A stretch of DNA of 64,000 bases from Pseudomonas sp. Irchel s3h17 (GTDB lineage: Bacteria > Pseudomonadota > Gammaproteobacteria > Pseudomonadales > Pseudomonadaceae), in the NCBI RefSeq assembly GCF_900187505.1, contig NZ_FYDL01000001.1, forward strand, positions 372,001 through 436,000, in the 5' to 3' direction. Below are positions 26,086-35,520 of this stretch, in pieces. The notes beneath the pieces were generated by a model. That model searched no databases. It had not been told where the DNA came from and was given only the letters and a program-made list of their open reading frames with translations. The translations under genes were made by a program, and so were the position numbers. How positions within the stretch are numbered: the first letter of the stretch is position 1; each line of letters begins with the position of its first letter.

Positions 26086-27003
26086 ATGAGCAAGCGCATT
26101 AACTGGAGTGGCGTCTTCCCCGCGGTGACCACTCAATTCAACGATGACTTCTCGATCAACCTGGAAAAAACCCACCAGGTGATTTCCAACGTGATCCGTG
26201 ACGGCGTGTCGGGCCTGGTGGTGTGCGGTTCGGTGGGGGAAAACACCTCACTGACCGCCGAAGAAAAAATCGCCGTGACCGAAGTCGCGGTCGACGCTTC
26301 CCGGGGCCGGGTGCCGGTGATCTGCGGTGTCGCCGAGTTCACCAGCGTGCAGGCGGCCAAGGTCGCCAACGCGGTACGCCGGGTCGGCGTCGACGGTGTG
26401 ATGCTGATGCCGGCGCTGGTCTACGGTTCCAAGCCGTTCGAGACCGCCGAGCACTACCGCTACGTGGCCAAGAATGCCGACGTGCCGCTGATGGTCTACA
26501 ACAACCCACCGATCTATAAGAACGACGTCACCCCGGACATCCTGATTTCCCTGGCCGACTGCGACAACGTGGTGTGCTTCAAGGACTCCTCCGGCGACAC
26601 CCGCCGTTTCATCGACGTGCGCAATGAAGTGGGTGATCGTTTCGTGCTGTTCGCGGGCCTCGACGACGTGGTGCTGGAAAGCATCGCCGTGGGCGCCGAA
26701 GGCTGGGTCTCGGGCATGTCCAACGTGTTCCCGAAAGAAGGTGAAACCATCTTCCGCCTGGCCAAGGCCGGTCGCTTCGCCGAAGCCATGCCGATCTACG
26801 AATGGCTGATGCCGATCCTGCACCTGGACGCCCGCGCCGACCTGGTGCAGTGCATCAAGCTGTGCGAAGCCATCGCCGGTCGTGGCAGCGCCCTGACCCG
26901 TCCGCCACGCCTGGCCCTGCCGGAAGCCGACCGGGTGTTCGTCGAGCGGATCATGGCCAAGGCCCTGGCCAACCGTCCGGAGTTGCCGGACGTCGGCCTC
27001 TGA
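26086..27003 (+). CDS. lhpC: DapA-family Schiff-base enzyme, probable pyrroline-4-hydroxy-2-carboxylate deaminase
   Basis: The 305-aa protein is a class I aldolase-fold enzyme of the dihydrodipicolinate synthase family. Lys166 in [10 protein letters not shown] is the Schiff-base lysine and Tyr138 in VPLMVYNNP the partner tyrosine; SVGENTSL is the substrate-carboxylate loop. In this island the fitting reaction is deamination of pyrroline-4-hydroxy-2-carboxylate to alpha-ketoglutarate semialdehyde, after the dehydrogenase at 16334-18931. ATG 26086 with CGGAGG upstream is the start. It is followed by the MHS transporter on the same strand. Confidence 0.87.
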   Translation: MSKRINWSGVFPAVTTQFNDDFSINLEKTHQVISNVIRDGVSGLVVCGSVGENTSLTAEEKIAVTEVAVDASRGRVPVICGVAEFTSVQAAKVANAVRRVGVDGVMLMPALVYGSKPFETAEHYRYVAKNADVPLMVYNNPPIYKNDVTPDILISLADCDNVVCFKDSSGDTRRFIDVRNEVGDRFVLFAGLDDVVLESIAVGAEGWVSGMSNVFPKEGETIFRLAKAGRFAEAMPIYEWLMPILHLDARADLVQCIKLCEAIAGRGSALTRPPRLALPEADRVFVERIMAKALANRPELPDVGL

Positions 27004-27074
27004 GTGATTGCCGGGCCGGCCCTCACGGGCCAGCCCCGGCTACCTGTCTTTGCGCCCCTACAGGAAACGCCAGC

Positions 27075-28472
27075 ATGTCCAATCCTCAACACACCCACAG
27101 CGCAACCACCCCTTCGGGACTCAAGCGTGTCGTGGCCGCCGCCATGGCCGGCACCGTCGCCGAATGGTATGAATTCTTCCTCTACGGCACCGCCTCCGCA
27201 CTGGTCTTCGGCCAGCTGTTCTTTCGCCAGACCGACAGCCCGATCGACGGCATCATCGCCGCCTTCGCCCTCTACGCGGTCGGCTTTCTCGCCCGCCCGC
27301 TGGGCGGCCTGGTGTTTGGTCACTACGGTGACAAATTCGGCCGCAAGCGCCTGCTGCAACTGAGCCTGGTGGTGGTCGGCATCACCACCTTCCTGATGGG
27401 CTGCCTGCCCGGTTTCGACCAGATCGGTTATGCGGCGCCGCTGCTACTGGTACTGCTGCGGCTGATCCAGGGCTTCGCCTTCGGCGGTGAATGGGGCGGC
27501 GCGATCCTGCTGGTCTCCGAACACTGCCCGGACAATCGCCGGGGTTTCTGGGCCAGCTGGCCTCAAGCCGGGGTGCCGGCTGGCAACCTGGTGGCCACGG
27601 TCGCCCTGCTGCTGTTGTCCTCGAACCTGTCGGAAGAGCAATTCCTCGCCTGGGGCTGGCGCGTGGCGTTCTGGTTCTCGGCCGTGGTAGTGCTGATCGG
27701 CTACTGGATTCGCACCAGCGTCGACGACGCACCGATCTTCAAGGAAGCCCAGGCCCGCCAGGCGCAGACCCGGCACCAGCAACTGGGCGTGGTGGAAGTG
27801 CTGCGTCATCACTGGCGCGCGGTGCTGGTGGGGATCGGCGCACGGTTTGCCGAAAACATCCTGTACTACACCGTGGTGACCTTCTCGATCACCTACTTGA
27901 AGCTGGTGGTGCACAAGGACACCTCGGAGATTCTGCTGCTGATGTTCGGCGCGCACCTGCTGCACTTCTTCCTGATCCCGGTGATGGGCTACCTGTCCGA
28001 CCTGGTCGGGCGCAAACCGGTGTACCTGACCGGCGCGGCTCTCACGGCCTTCTGGGGCTTCGTCGGCTTCCCGATGATGGACACCGGCAACAACTGGCTG
28101 ATCATGGCCGCGATCACCCTGGGCCTGGCCATCGAGTCGATGACCTACGCGCCCTACTCGGCGCTGATGGCCGAAATGTTCCCGACCCACGTGCGCTATA
28201 CCGCGTTGTCCCTGTGCTACCAGGTGGCGCCGATCTTCGCCGGCTCCCTGGCCCCGTTGATCGCCATCACCCTGCTCAACAAGTACCACAGCTCCACGCC
28301 GATCGCCTGGTACCTGGTCGGTGCCTCGGTGATTTCCCTTATCGCCGTCGGCCTGGCCCGGGAAACCCGGGGCAAGTCGCTGCATCAGGTGGATGCCGAG
28401 TCGGCGGCGCGGATCGCGGCGTTGGGTCAAGCCGCACCAGCGTCTACGCGCCGGGGTAGTGAGCTGGCGTGA
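27075..28472 (+). CDS. MFS transporter, metabolite:H+ symporter (MHS/ProP-ShiA-like) family
   Basis: The 465-aa inner-membrane protein has twelve predicted helices and the MHS signature [25 protein letters not shown] (about 20-44), the [14 protein letters not shown] loop after helix 2, and the [17 protein letters not shown] stretch. The upstream open frame is ignored; ATG 27075 follows AGGAAACGCCAGC. It lies 71 bp after the deaminase gene and likely imports hydroxyproline or a related zwitterion by proton symport, parallel to the ABC system. Confidence 0.9.
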   Translation: MSNPQHTHSATTPSGLKRVVAAAMAGTVAEWYEFFLYGTASALVFGQLFFRQTDSPIDGIIAAFALYAVGFLARPLGGLVFGHYGDKFGRKRLLQLSLVVVGITTFLMGCLPGFDQIGYAAPLLLVLLRLIQGFAFGGEWGGAILLVSEHCPDNRRGFWASWPQAGVPAGNLVATVALLLLSSNLSEEQFLAWGWRVAFWFSAVVVLIGYWIRTSVDDAPIFKEAQARQAQTRHQQLGVVEVLRHHWRAVLVGIGARFAENILYYTVVTFSITYLKLVVHKDTSEILLLMFGAHLLHFFLIPVMGYLSDLVGRKPVYLTGAALTAFWGFVGFPMMDTGNNWLIMAAITLGLAIESMTYAPYSALMAEMFPTHVRYTALSLCYQVAPIFAGSLAPLIAITLLNKYHSSTPIAWYLVGASVISLIAVGLARETRGKSLHQVDAESAARIAALGQAAPASTRRGSELA

Positions 28473-28510
28473 ACCTGATACCCGCCGATTGTTCTGGCGA
28501 ACTTCAATCT

Positions 28511-28620
28511 TGTGGCGAGCGAGCTTGCTCGCGCTCGAGTGCATAGCACTCGCAAAAAATGGCTGTCAGTACATTTTTGCGACCGCTACGCGACCCCGCG
28601 CGCGCAAGCTCGCTCGCCAC
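28511..28620. repeat. REPIN-like block with nested hairpins
   Basis: TGTGGCGAGCGAGCTTGCTC (28511) and GCGCAAGCTCGCTCGCCAC (28602-28620) are inverted outer REP arms. Between them CGAGTGC and GCACTCG form a perfect hairpin around ATA (28536-28552), and CGCAAAAAATG pairs with CATTTTTGCG (to about 28582). It lies between the MHS transporter and the semialdehyde dehydrogenase, 52 bp before the latter's start. Confidence 0.75.
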
Positions 28621-28671
28621 CATCAGCATTCCTTCAGGCTTGAATTGCATTTTCCAACAGGAGTTTTTTCG

Positions 28672-30252
28672 ATGCCCGAGATCATCGGCCATAACTACAT
28701 CGGCGGTGCGCGCAGTGCCGTCGGCCACATCACCTTGCACAGCCATGACGCCACCAGTGGCGAAGCCCTGCCCTACACCTTCACCCAGGCCACACTCGGG
28801 GAAGTGGACGCTGCCGCCCTGGCCGCCGCCGCGGCCTACCCGACCTTTCGCAACCTGCCAGCCAGTCGCCGAGCGGAGTTTCTCGAGGCCATTGCCAGCC
28901 AACTGGATGCCCTGGATGACGAATTCGTCGCCCTGGTCACCCGGGAAACCGCCTTGCCCACCGGCCGTATCCAGGGCGAGCGCGGGCGCACCAGCGGGCA
29001 AATGCGCCTGTTCGCCCAGGTGCTGCGCCGCGGCGATTTCTATGGGGCACGCATCGACCGGGCATTGCCCGCGCGTCAGCCGCTGCCTCGGGTCGACATC
29101 CGTCAGTACCGGATCGGCGTCGGTCCAGTGGCGGTGTTCGGCGCGAGCAATTTCCCCCTGGCGTTCTCCACCGCCGGTGGCGACACCGCAGCGGCGTTGG
29201 CCGCCGGTTGCCCGGTGGTGTTCAAGGCCCACAGCGGGCACATGGCGACGGCCGAGCGCGTGGCCAATGCGATCCTGCGCGCCGCCGAGCAAACCGACAT
29301 GCCCAAGGGCGTGTTCAACATGATCTACGGGGCCGGCGTCGGTGAAGCACTGGTCAAGCATCCGGCGATCCAGGCCGTCGGCTTCACCGGTTCGCTCAAA
29401 GGTGGCCGCGCCCTCTGCGACATGGCCGCCGCCCGGCCACAGCCGATTCCGGTGTTCGCCGAAATGAGCAGCATCAACCCGGTGCTGGTGTTGCCCGAAG
29501 CCCTGCACCTGCGGGGCGAGAAAATCGCCAGCGAACTGGTGGCGTCGGTGGTCCAGGGCTGCGGTCAGTTCTGTACCAACCCGGGCCTGGTGATCGGCAT
29601 GCACTCCCCTGCGTTCAGCGCGTTCGTTGAACACCTCGCCGCGCACATGGCCGAACAGCCGGGGCAAGTCATGCTCAACGCCGGTACATACCGTAGCTAC
29701 AGCAACGGCGTGCAAGCGCTGCTCAGCCATCCGGGCATCCATCGCCTGGCCGGCCAGGATCAACCAGGCAATCACGCGCAACCGCAACTGTTCAAGGCCG
29801 ACGCCAGCCTCTTGCTCAGGGGGGATCCACTGCTGCAGGAAGAAGTGTTCGGCCCCACGACCATCGTCGTCGAAGTCGCCGACAAGGCACAGTTGCGACA
29901 GGTACTGAACAGTTTGCACGGCCAACTCACCGCCACCCTGATCGGCGAAGCGCAGGACCTGCAGGAGCACGGCGAGTTACTGGCGCTGCTGGAGCAAAAA
30001 GTCGGCCGAGTACTGTTCAACGGTTATCCGACGGGGGTCGAGGTCTGCGATGCCATGGTCCATGGCGGGCCATACCCGGCCACCTCCGACGCCCGTGGTA
30101 CCTCGGTCGGCAGCCTGGCCATCGAGCGTTTCCTGCGTCCGGTGTGCTACCAGAACTGCCCGGACGCCTTGCTGCCCGAAGCGCTCAAAGACGCCAACCC
30201 GCTGGGCATTGCCCGCCTGGTTGACGGCAACAGCCAGCGCGAAGCCCTGTAA
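28672..30252 (+). CDS. Aldehyde dehydrogenase (NADP+), probable alpha-ketoglutarate semialdehyde dehydrogenase
   Basis: The 526-aa protein belongs to the larger ALDH class typical of alpha-ketoglutarate semialdehyde dehydrogenases. Motifs: VFGASNFPLAFSTAGGDTAAALAAGCPVVFKAH (155-187), general base Glu264 in VFAEMSSINP, nucleophile Cys301 in GCGQFCTNPG. It would oxidise the semialdehyde from the DapA-like enzyme to alpha-ketoglutarate, ending the 4-hydroxyproline branch in the TCA cycle. The frame is open to 28393, but ATG 28672 with ACAGGAG upstream is the start. Confidence 0.88.
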   Translation: MPEIIGHNYIGGARSAVGHITLHSHDATSGEALPYTFTQATLGEVDAAALAAAAAYPTFRNLPASRRAEFLEAIASQLDALDDEFVALVTRETALPTGRIQGERGRTSGQMRLFAQVLRRGDFYGARIDRALPARQPLPRVDIRQYRIGVGPVAVFGASNFPLAFSTAGGDTAAALAAGCPVVFKAHSGHMATAERVANAILRAAEQTDMPKGVFNMIYGAGVGEALVKHPAIQAVGFTGSLKGGRALCDMAAARPQPIPVFAEMSSINPVLVLPEALHLRGEKIASELVASVVQGCGQFCTNPGLVIGMHSPAFSAFVEHLAAHMAEQPGQVMLNAGTYRSYSNGVQALLSHPGIHRLAGQDQPGNHAQPQLFKADASLLLRGDPLLQEEVFGPTTIVVEVADKAQLRQVLNSLHGQLTATLIGEAQDLQEHGELLALLEQKVGRVLFNGYPTGVEVCDAMVHGGPYPATSDARGTSVGSLAIERFLRPVCYQNCPDALLPEALKDANPLGIARLVDGNSQREAL

Positions 30253-30270
30253 AAAGGACGAACGCCCAAC

Positions 30271-30355
30271 CCTGTGGGCGCCGGCTTGCCGGCGAATGCC
30301 GCGACGCGGTGTGTCTGGTACGTCGCCTTCGCCGGCAAGCCGGCTCCCACAGAGG
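30271..30355. repeat. Inverted pair of REP elements
   Basis: CCTGTGGGCGCCGGCTTGCC begins one REP at 30271 and CGCCGGCAAGCCGGCTCCCA, on to CAGAGG at 30355, is the inverted copy. The spacer is about 25 bp. It separates the convergent semialdehyde dehydrogenase and Ldh-family genes and can fold into a large stem, so it may end both transcripts. Confidence 0.8.
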
Positions 30356-30387
30356 TTCACGATCGTTCCCGCGGAGGTTGCGTACAC

Positions 30388-31395
30388 TCAGGCCAGCAGC
30401 GCCTTCAGGTCGTGGTACAAGGCCTCGGGGATCTGCACCCCTTCCACCAGGCTGCGCGCTCGCGCTTGGTAACGCCGTTGCGACGGCAAGCGCGCGCCCT
30501 GCCCCTGGATACTTTCGAACAGGACTTCGGCCCGGGCCAGGTGGTGCTCGGTGGCCTCGCCGAGAAAACGCCGAGGGTCGAGGGCGATGATCAGCTCGCC
30601 ATGGTACGGCGACGACTTGCTGCCGGCGTCATAGGCCAGCGATTCGGCGCTGGTCAGGTCACCGATCAATGGCCCGGCGATCAACTCCACCATCGCCGCC
30701 AGCGCCGAGCCCTTGTGCCCACCGAACGTGAGCATCGCGCCCGTATCCAGCACCACGTTGGCATCGGTGCTCGGCCGCCCCTGGGCATCCACGCCCCAGC
30801 CTTCGGGAATCGCCTTGCCGGCACGCCGGTGCAACTCGATGTCGCCCCGGGCAATGGCACTGGTGGCGAAATCGAAGACAAAGGGGTCCTGGCCCGCACG
30901 GGGCCAACCGAAGGCAATCGGGTTGGTGCCGAACACCGGCTGATTGCCACCGGCCGGCGCGACCCAGGCATGGCTGGGGTTGCAGGCCAGAGCCACCAGG
31001 CCGGCAGCGGTCAACTGCTCGATCTCCACCCACAAGGCGGAAAAATGCACGCACCGATTGATCGCCAGGGCGGCAATCCCGTTGGCCCGGGTTTTCTCCT
31101 GCAGCAAGGGCAAGCCGGCCTGGTACGCCAACTGGGAAAACCCGCCGGCGGCATCCACCCGCACGATCGACGGCGCCTGGTCGACGACCTGGGGCTGGGC
31201 ATCGGCCACCACCTTGCCGGCCCGCAGGGAATTCACGCAGCCCAGGACCCGGTACAAACCGTGGGAGGCACAGCCATCGCGCTCACCGGCGATCACCGTG
31301 GCGGCCACCGCCTGGGCATGGGCCGCGTTAAAACCGTTGTGCAGCAGGATCGACTCGGCCAGCGCGCGGGCCTCGATCAGGGTCAGTCGGATCAT
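30388..31395 (-). CDS. Ldh-family (malate/lactate dehydrogenase-like) reductase, probable pyrroline-2-carboxylate reductase
   Basis: The 335-aa protein has the LDH2/MDH2 (DpkA/YbiC) fold: IAGERDGCASHGLYRVLGCVNSL, NGIAALAINRCVHFSALWVEIEQL, and PVFGTNPIAFGWPRAG motifs in order. The family includes NAD(P)H-dependent pyrroline-2-carboxylate/piperideine-2-carboxylate reductases. Beside AcnX and the Ser/Thr dehydratase it would reduce pyrroline-2-carboxylate to L-proline. The frame is open 60 residues upstream, but ATG 31395 with AAGGAG is the start. It follows the LysR gene on the same strand, 115 bp away. Confidence 0.87.
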   Translation of the reverse strand: MIRLTLIEARALAESILLHNGFNAAHAQAVAATVIAGERDGCASHGLYRVLGCVNSLRAGKVVADAQPQVVDQAPSIVRVDAAGGFSQLAYQAGLPLLQEKTRANGIAALAINRCVHFSALWVEIEQLTAAGLVALACNPSHAWVAPAGGNQPVFGTNPIAFGWPRAGQDPFVFDFATSAIARGDIELHRRAGKAIPEGWGVDAQGRPSTDANVVLDTGAMLTFGGHKGSALAAMVELIAGPLIGDLTSAESLAYDAGSKSSPYHGELIIALDPRRFLGEATEHHLARAEVLFESIQGQGARLPSQRRYQARARSLVEGVQIPEALYHDLKALLA

Positions 31396-31510
31396 AATCA
31401 ACTCCTTGGACAGACCGTCCAGACTGGCCCATTGCAGGGTGTGAAGCTTGATCGCTTTAGGCAGGCTCGATGACGAATTCAGCACAACGAGCGTTGTATG
31501 ACTGCCGTGC

Positions 31511-32425
31511 TCAGACCAGTAGATCGACGGTCTGCAGCATCCGTCGATACGGCGACTGTGCCTGGCCCATCTCAAAGTGAATGACGTCGATCAGGCACTC
31601 CAGGAACCGCTCGGCCGCCGGGCGCAGGGGTTGGCCGCTGCGGCTGATGGCCCCCACCGAGGCACTGCCGACCGGCTCGCGCAATGGCAAGGCGCACAAG
31701 CCCTCGCGCTGCGCGCAAATCTCCACCAGCGGCCAGGGGAAGATGCTCAACATGTCGGTCTCTCGCAGCAGGCTCAACAGCATCGACAGCGAATGGGCGA
31801 AATGCACATGCCCCTGGCGGGTGATCGTTTCGTCCTGCTGTGAGGCCAGGATCCAGTCGGCCGCGTCCAGCTCCGCCATGGCGTGACAGTCCGACAGCGG
31901 ATGTTGCTGGCGGGCCACCACCGCACAATCGGCGGTGAACAAGGGTTGGCAGGTCAGGTCCGCGCTACGGCTATGGGTATCCAGCCGCCCGACGAACAGA
32001 TCGATGCTGCCTTCGCGCAACCGCGGGCAGCCCACGGACGAAAGCCCTTCATGCAGTTCCAGTTGCACCTGGGGAAAGCGCTGGCGAAAACACACCACGG
32101 CCTTGGGCATCAGCGTCATCGCCAGCCACGGCGTCACCGCGACCGCCAGGCGCCCGGTGAGCTCGCCGTTGCCGTCAGCCAGCACTTGGCGGGCGCTGGC
32201 CATCTGCGCCACCAGCAACCGGGCCTCGACCAGCAATTTCTTGCCGACTTCGGTGAACACGATCCCGGAGGTGTGCCGGATCAGCAATTGCGTGGCGGTG
32301 TCGGCCTCGAGTTTCTGCAGGGCCTTGGTGACCGCGGCCGGTGAAGTGTCGAGCCGCCTGGCCGCGCCGCGAATACTGCCCGCATCGGCCACGGCCACCA
32401 GGGCGTTGAGTTGATAGAACTTCAT
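31511..32425 (-). CDS. LysR-family transcriptional regulator
   Basis: The 304-aa protein has the LysR helix-turn-helix (MKFYQLNALVAVADAGSIRGAARRLDTSPAAVTKALQKLE, residues 1-40) and a periplasmic-binding-like effector domain (about 90-300). GTG at 32437 is possible; ATG 32425 gives the standard start. It is divergent from the M20 hydrolase gene at 32661 across 235 bp and upstream of the Ldh-family reductase. LysR proteins often control the divergent gene, so the hydrolase/binding-protein/dioxygenase set is its likely target. Confidence 0.9.
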   Translation of the reverse strand: MKFYQLNALVAVADAGSIRGAARRLDTSPAAVTKALQKLEADTATQLLIRHTSGIVFTEVGKKLLVEARLLVAQMASARQVLADGNGELTGRLAVAVTPWLAMTLMPKAVVCFRQRFPQVQLELHEGLSSVGCPRLREGSIDLFVGRLDTHSRSADLTCQPLFTADCAVVARQQHPLSDCHAMAELDAADWILASQQDETITRQGHVHFAHSLSMLLSLLRETDMLSIFPWPLVEICAQREGLCALPLREPVGSASVGAISRSGQPLRPAAERFLECLIDVIHFEMGQAQSPYRRMLQTVDLLV

Positions 32426-32660
32426 AGTGTCCGCCACTGTTAACCCTGGGTTGCCTTGTTGACTTTCGGATGTCTATGGGCCGCTCACGTGGCCCTCTAA
32501 GCTCGGACCACAGAGCCCGGGCCTTGCACCGCTGCCAGGGACCGTAGCAGAAAACGCCCGCAAGGTTCGCCCAAACGCAGGCTGTCGTGAACCCTGGCAC
32601 AGGTTGCGGTGCTGGCGACAGTCGGGTTGGGCCTCCCGATCATCAAGGAAAACGCTGCCC

Positions 32661-33836
32661 ATGTCCGAGTCCATCACGCTGCTGCAAGAAATCGAGCACG
32701 AAATGCGCGAACTGCGCCACCGGATCCATGCCAACCCCGAACTGGGCTATCAGGAAGTCGAGACCAGCCAGCTGGTCGCCGAACGCTTGCTCAAGTGGGG
32801 CTATCAAGTGACCCGTGGCCTGGCTGAAACCGCCGTCATCGGCACCCTGAAGAAAGGCACCGGCACCCGGGTGATCGGCATCCGGGCGGACATGGACGCG
32901 TTGCCCATCCTGGAGAAGACCGGCCTGCCCTACGCCAGCCGGATACCGGGGAAAATGCACGCCTGTGGCCACGACGGGCACACGGTCATGCTGCTCGCCG
33001 CCGCCTACGCCCTGGCCCACGACCACCCGTTCGATGGCACTGTCCACCTGATTTTCCAGCCGGCCGAGGAAGGCCTGGCCGGCGCCCGCAGAATGATCCA
33101 GGAAGGCGTGCTGAAACAGTTCCCCTGCGATGCGGTGTTCGCCGCGCACAACATGCCGGGCTACCCCACCGGCAAACTCGGGTTCCGCGCCGGGCCGTTC
33201 ATGGCCTCCGCCGACCAGGTCAATGTCACGATCCATGGCAAGGGCGGCCATGGCGCAATGCCCCACCTGACCGTCGACCCGGTGGTGGTCTGCGCCAGCA
33301 TCATCATGGCCTTGCAGACCATCGTCTCGCGCAACGTGTCGCCGCAGGAAATGAGCGTGATCACCGTCGGGGCGGTCAACGCCGGCAAGGCTTCCAACGT
33401 GATTGCGGACAGCGCCCACATGCTGATTTCGGTACGGGCACTGGACAACACGGTCAGGGATCGCCTGGAGCACCAGATCAAGCAACTGATTCACGCCCAG
33501 GCCCAGGCATTCGGCGCGAGCGCCGAAATTGACTACAGTGCCGACTACCCGTTGCTGATCAACGATGCGCACATGACCCGGTTTGCCAGCCAGGTGGCCA
33601 CCGACTGGCTGGGCCCGGACGAGGTCTTGAACGACATCGCGCCCTTCAATGGCAGTGAGGATTTCGCCTATTTCCTGCAGCAATGCCCGGGCTGCTACCT
33701 GATTATCGGCAACGGCGACGGTGAGAAGAGCTGTATGGCCCACGACCCTCGCTACGACTTCAACGACGAGATCCTGCTGCGCGGCGCTGGCTTCTGGGTC
33801 AAGTTGACCGAGGCCTTCTTACCGCTCAAGCCTTGA
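32661..33836 (+). CDS. M20-family metallohydrolase (amidohydrolase, hippurate-hydrolase-like)
   Basis: The 391-aa cytoplasmic protein is an M20D amidohydrolase. Metal ligands are in HACGHDGH (Cys102, His104, Asp105, His107) and PAEEGLAGARR (Glu136, Glu137); the dimerisation domain has HGKGGHGAMPH. Such enzymes remove N-acyl groups from amino acids or act on indole-acetyl conjugates. ATG 32661 with AAGGAAAACGCTGCCC upstream is chosen over the open upstream frame. It is divergent from the LysR gene and followed by a binding protein and a PhyH-type dioxygenase, so an N-acylated or amide-linked amino acid derivative is the inferred substrate. Confidence 0.9.
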   Translation: MSESITLLQEIEHEMRELRHRIHANPELGYQEVETSQLVAERLLKWGYQVTRGLAETAVIGTLKKGTGTRVIGIRADMDALPILEKTGLPYASRIPGKMHACGHDGHTVMLLAAAYALAHDHPFDGTVHLIFQPAEEGLAGARRMIQEGVLKQFPCDAVFAAHNMPGYPTGKLGFRAGPFMASADQVNVTIHGKGGHGAMPHLTVDPVVVCASIIMALQTIVSRNVSPQEMSVITVGAVNAGKASNVIADSAHMLISVRALDNTVRDRLEHQIKQLIHAQAQAFGASAEIDYSADYPLLINDAHMTRFASQVATDWLGPDEVLNDIAPFNGSEDFAYFLQQCPGCYLIIGNGDGEKSCMAHDPRYDFNDEILLRGAGFWVKLTEAFLPLKP

Positions 33837-33882
33837 ACCCAGACCTGCCAAACCGTGAAAAACCATAATAAAAGAGGTCATC

Positions 33883-34662
33883 ATGCAGCCACGCAAACTC
33901 CCCTCTACCCTGATGTTGCTCGGGTTGATCTTCGCCCCGCTGTCCCAGGCGCAGCCGGTGATCAAGTTCGGCGTCGACCCCAGCTACCCGCCTTTCGAAC
34001 AGAAGCAGCCCGACGGCTCGCTGAGCGGTTTTGATATCGACCTGGGCAATGCCCTGTGCGCCGAGTTGCAGGTCAAGTGCATCTGGGTCGAACAGACCTT
34101 CGACGGCATGATCCCGGGGTTGAAGGCGAAGAAATTCGACGCCATCCTGTCGGCCTTCAGCGCCACCGCGGCGCGGCGCCAGCAGGTCGATTTCAGCGAC
34201 CGGATCTACACCGCCCCGTCCTCGCTCGTCGCCCGCAAGGACAGCGGCCTGCTGCCCACGGCCGAGTCCCTCAAGGGCAAGTCGGTGGGGGTGGTCCAGG
34301 GCACGCTGCATGAAAGCTTCGCCCGCTCGCACTGGGGCAACCAGGGGGTCAGCATCCTGACCTACCAGACCCAGGACCAGGTGTTTTCCGACCTGATCAA
34401 CGGGCGCCTGGACGCCACGTTCCAGGCCTCGGTGCAGGCCGATGTCGGGCTGCTGCAAAAGCCCCAGGGCCAGGCCTTCGCCTTTGCAGGCGAGCCCATC
34501 ACCGACAAGAGCATCATCGGCGACGGGGTGGCCATCGGTGTGCGCAAAAACGAGCCCGAACTCAAGGCGCAGTTGAACACCGCCCTGGCCAGCATTCGCC
34601 AGTCCGGCGAGTACGACCAGATCGCGAAGAAGTACTTCAACTTCGACATTTACGGTAAGTGA
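33883..34662 (+). CDS. ABC substrate-binding protein, amino-acid type (orphan)
   Basis: The 259-aa periplasmic protein has a signal peptide cleaved near SQAQP and the family-3 fold: IKFGVDPSYPPFEQKQPDGSLSGFDIDLGNALCAELQVKC, then AILSAFSATAARRQQVDFSDRIYTAPSSLVARK. It resembles lysine/arginine/ornithine- and histidine-binding proteins. No permease or ATPase genes accompany it; it may share the transporter at 22609-24650. It lies 46 bp after the M20 gene and 9 bp before the dioxygenase, so these three form one unit. Confidence 0.9.
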   Translation: MQPRKLPSTLMLLGLIFAPLSQAQPVIKFGVDPSYPPFEQKQPDGSLSGFDIDLGNALCAELQVKCIWVEQTFDGMIPGLKAKKFDAILSAFSATAARRQQVDFSDRIYTAPSSLVARKDSGLLPTAESLKGKSVGVVQGTLHESFARSHWGNQGVSILTYQTQDQVFSDLINGRLDATFQASVQADVGLLQKPQGQAFAFAGEPITDKSIIGDGVAIGVRKNEPELKAQLNTALASIRQSGEYDQIAKKYFNFDIYGK

Positions 34663-34671
34663 GGCCACGCC

Positions 34672-35520
34672 ATGAACGAAATGATCCCATTCGGTGAGTC
34701 CGGTTTTGCCTGCCCCGTGAGCGATGAGGCGGTGCGTGCCTTTCAGGCCCATGGCGCGGTGTGCATCCGTAACGCGTTCACCCCACAGCAAATCAGCGAG
34801 TTGACCCAGGGTATCGAACGCAACCTTGCCCGTCCCAGCCCGCGCGCCAAAGTGGCCAGCAGTGCCTCGGACCCGGGCTGGTTTTTCGAGGATTTCTGCA
34901 ACTGGCAGGACAACGCGCACTACCGCGACTTCATCTTCAATTCCGCCATCGCCCCCATCGCCGCCGCGTTGCTGGACAGCCAACAGGTGCGCCTGCATCA
35001 CGACCACTTGCTGGTCAAGGAACCCAATACCCGCCAGCGCACGCCCTGGCACCAGGACCAGCCCTACTACAACATCAGTGGCTCGGACACCGTCAGTTTC
35101 TGGATTCCCGTCGACCCGGTGTCCAGGGAATCGACCCTGGAGTTCATCGCCGGCTCGCACAAGGGCCCCTGGCTGATGCCCCGCACCTTCATGGACAGCC
35201 AGGCCAAATGGTTTGCCGAGGGCACCCTGGACGAACTGCCGGACATCGAGAACCACCGCCAGGACTATCCCATCCTCGGCTGGGCACTGGAGCCGGGGGA
35301 CATGGTGTGCTTCAACATGCTGACCTTGCACGCCTCCGCAGGCGTCGGCGGCCAGAACCGTCGTCGCGCGTTTTCGGTGCGGGTCATCGGCGACGACGTC
35401 AGGCATGCGCCCAGGGCCTGGGCCACTTCCCCCGACTTCCCCGGGCTACGGGAAAGCCTGGCGCCGGGCGCGCCCATGGAGCATGCGTTGTTTCCGACGT
35501 TGTCGCAGCACGGGCGTTGA
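34672..35520 (+). CDS. PhyH-family Fe(II)/2-oxoglutarate dioxygenase
   Basis: The 282-aa protein is a phytanoyl-CoA-dioxygenase-like enzyme. The iron triad is His127 and Asp129 (PWHQDQPYY) and His220 (MLTLHASAG), and Arg231 or Arg232 would hold 2-oxoglutarate. The family hydroxylates small acids, ectoine, amino acids and acyl-CoAs. Its place after the M20 hydrolase and binding protein suggests hydroxylation of an amino acid or imino acid that then enters the hydroxyproline branch. The substrate is inferred from position only. Confidence 0.85.
   Translation: MNEMIPFGESGFACPVSDEAVRAFQAHGAVCIRNAFTPQQISELTQGIERNLARPSPRAKVASSASDPGWFFEDFCNWQDNAHYRDFIFNSAIAPIAAALLDSQQVRLHHDHLLVKEPNTRQRTPWHQDQPYYNISGSDTVSFWIPVDPVSRESTLEFIAGSHKGPWLMPRTFMDSQAKWFAEGTLDELPDIENHRQDYPILGWALEPGDMVCFNMLTLHASAGVGGQNRRRAFSVRVIGDDVRHAPRAWATSPDFPGLRESLAPGAPMEHALFPTLSQHGR

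Noticed and set aside
27491..28459. 322-aa plus-strand frame inside the MHS transporter gene
   Set aside because: It lies in another frame of a clear transporter gene and is Arg/Gly-rich without hydrophobic segments.
24671..30355. Repeated palindromes that might be read as a CRISPR array or as phage attachment sites
   Set aside because: The spacing is irregular, the copies are inverted relative to one another and they match Pseudomonas REP elements; no cas genes are near.
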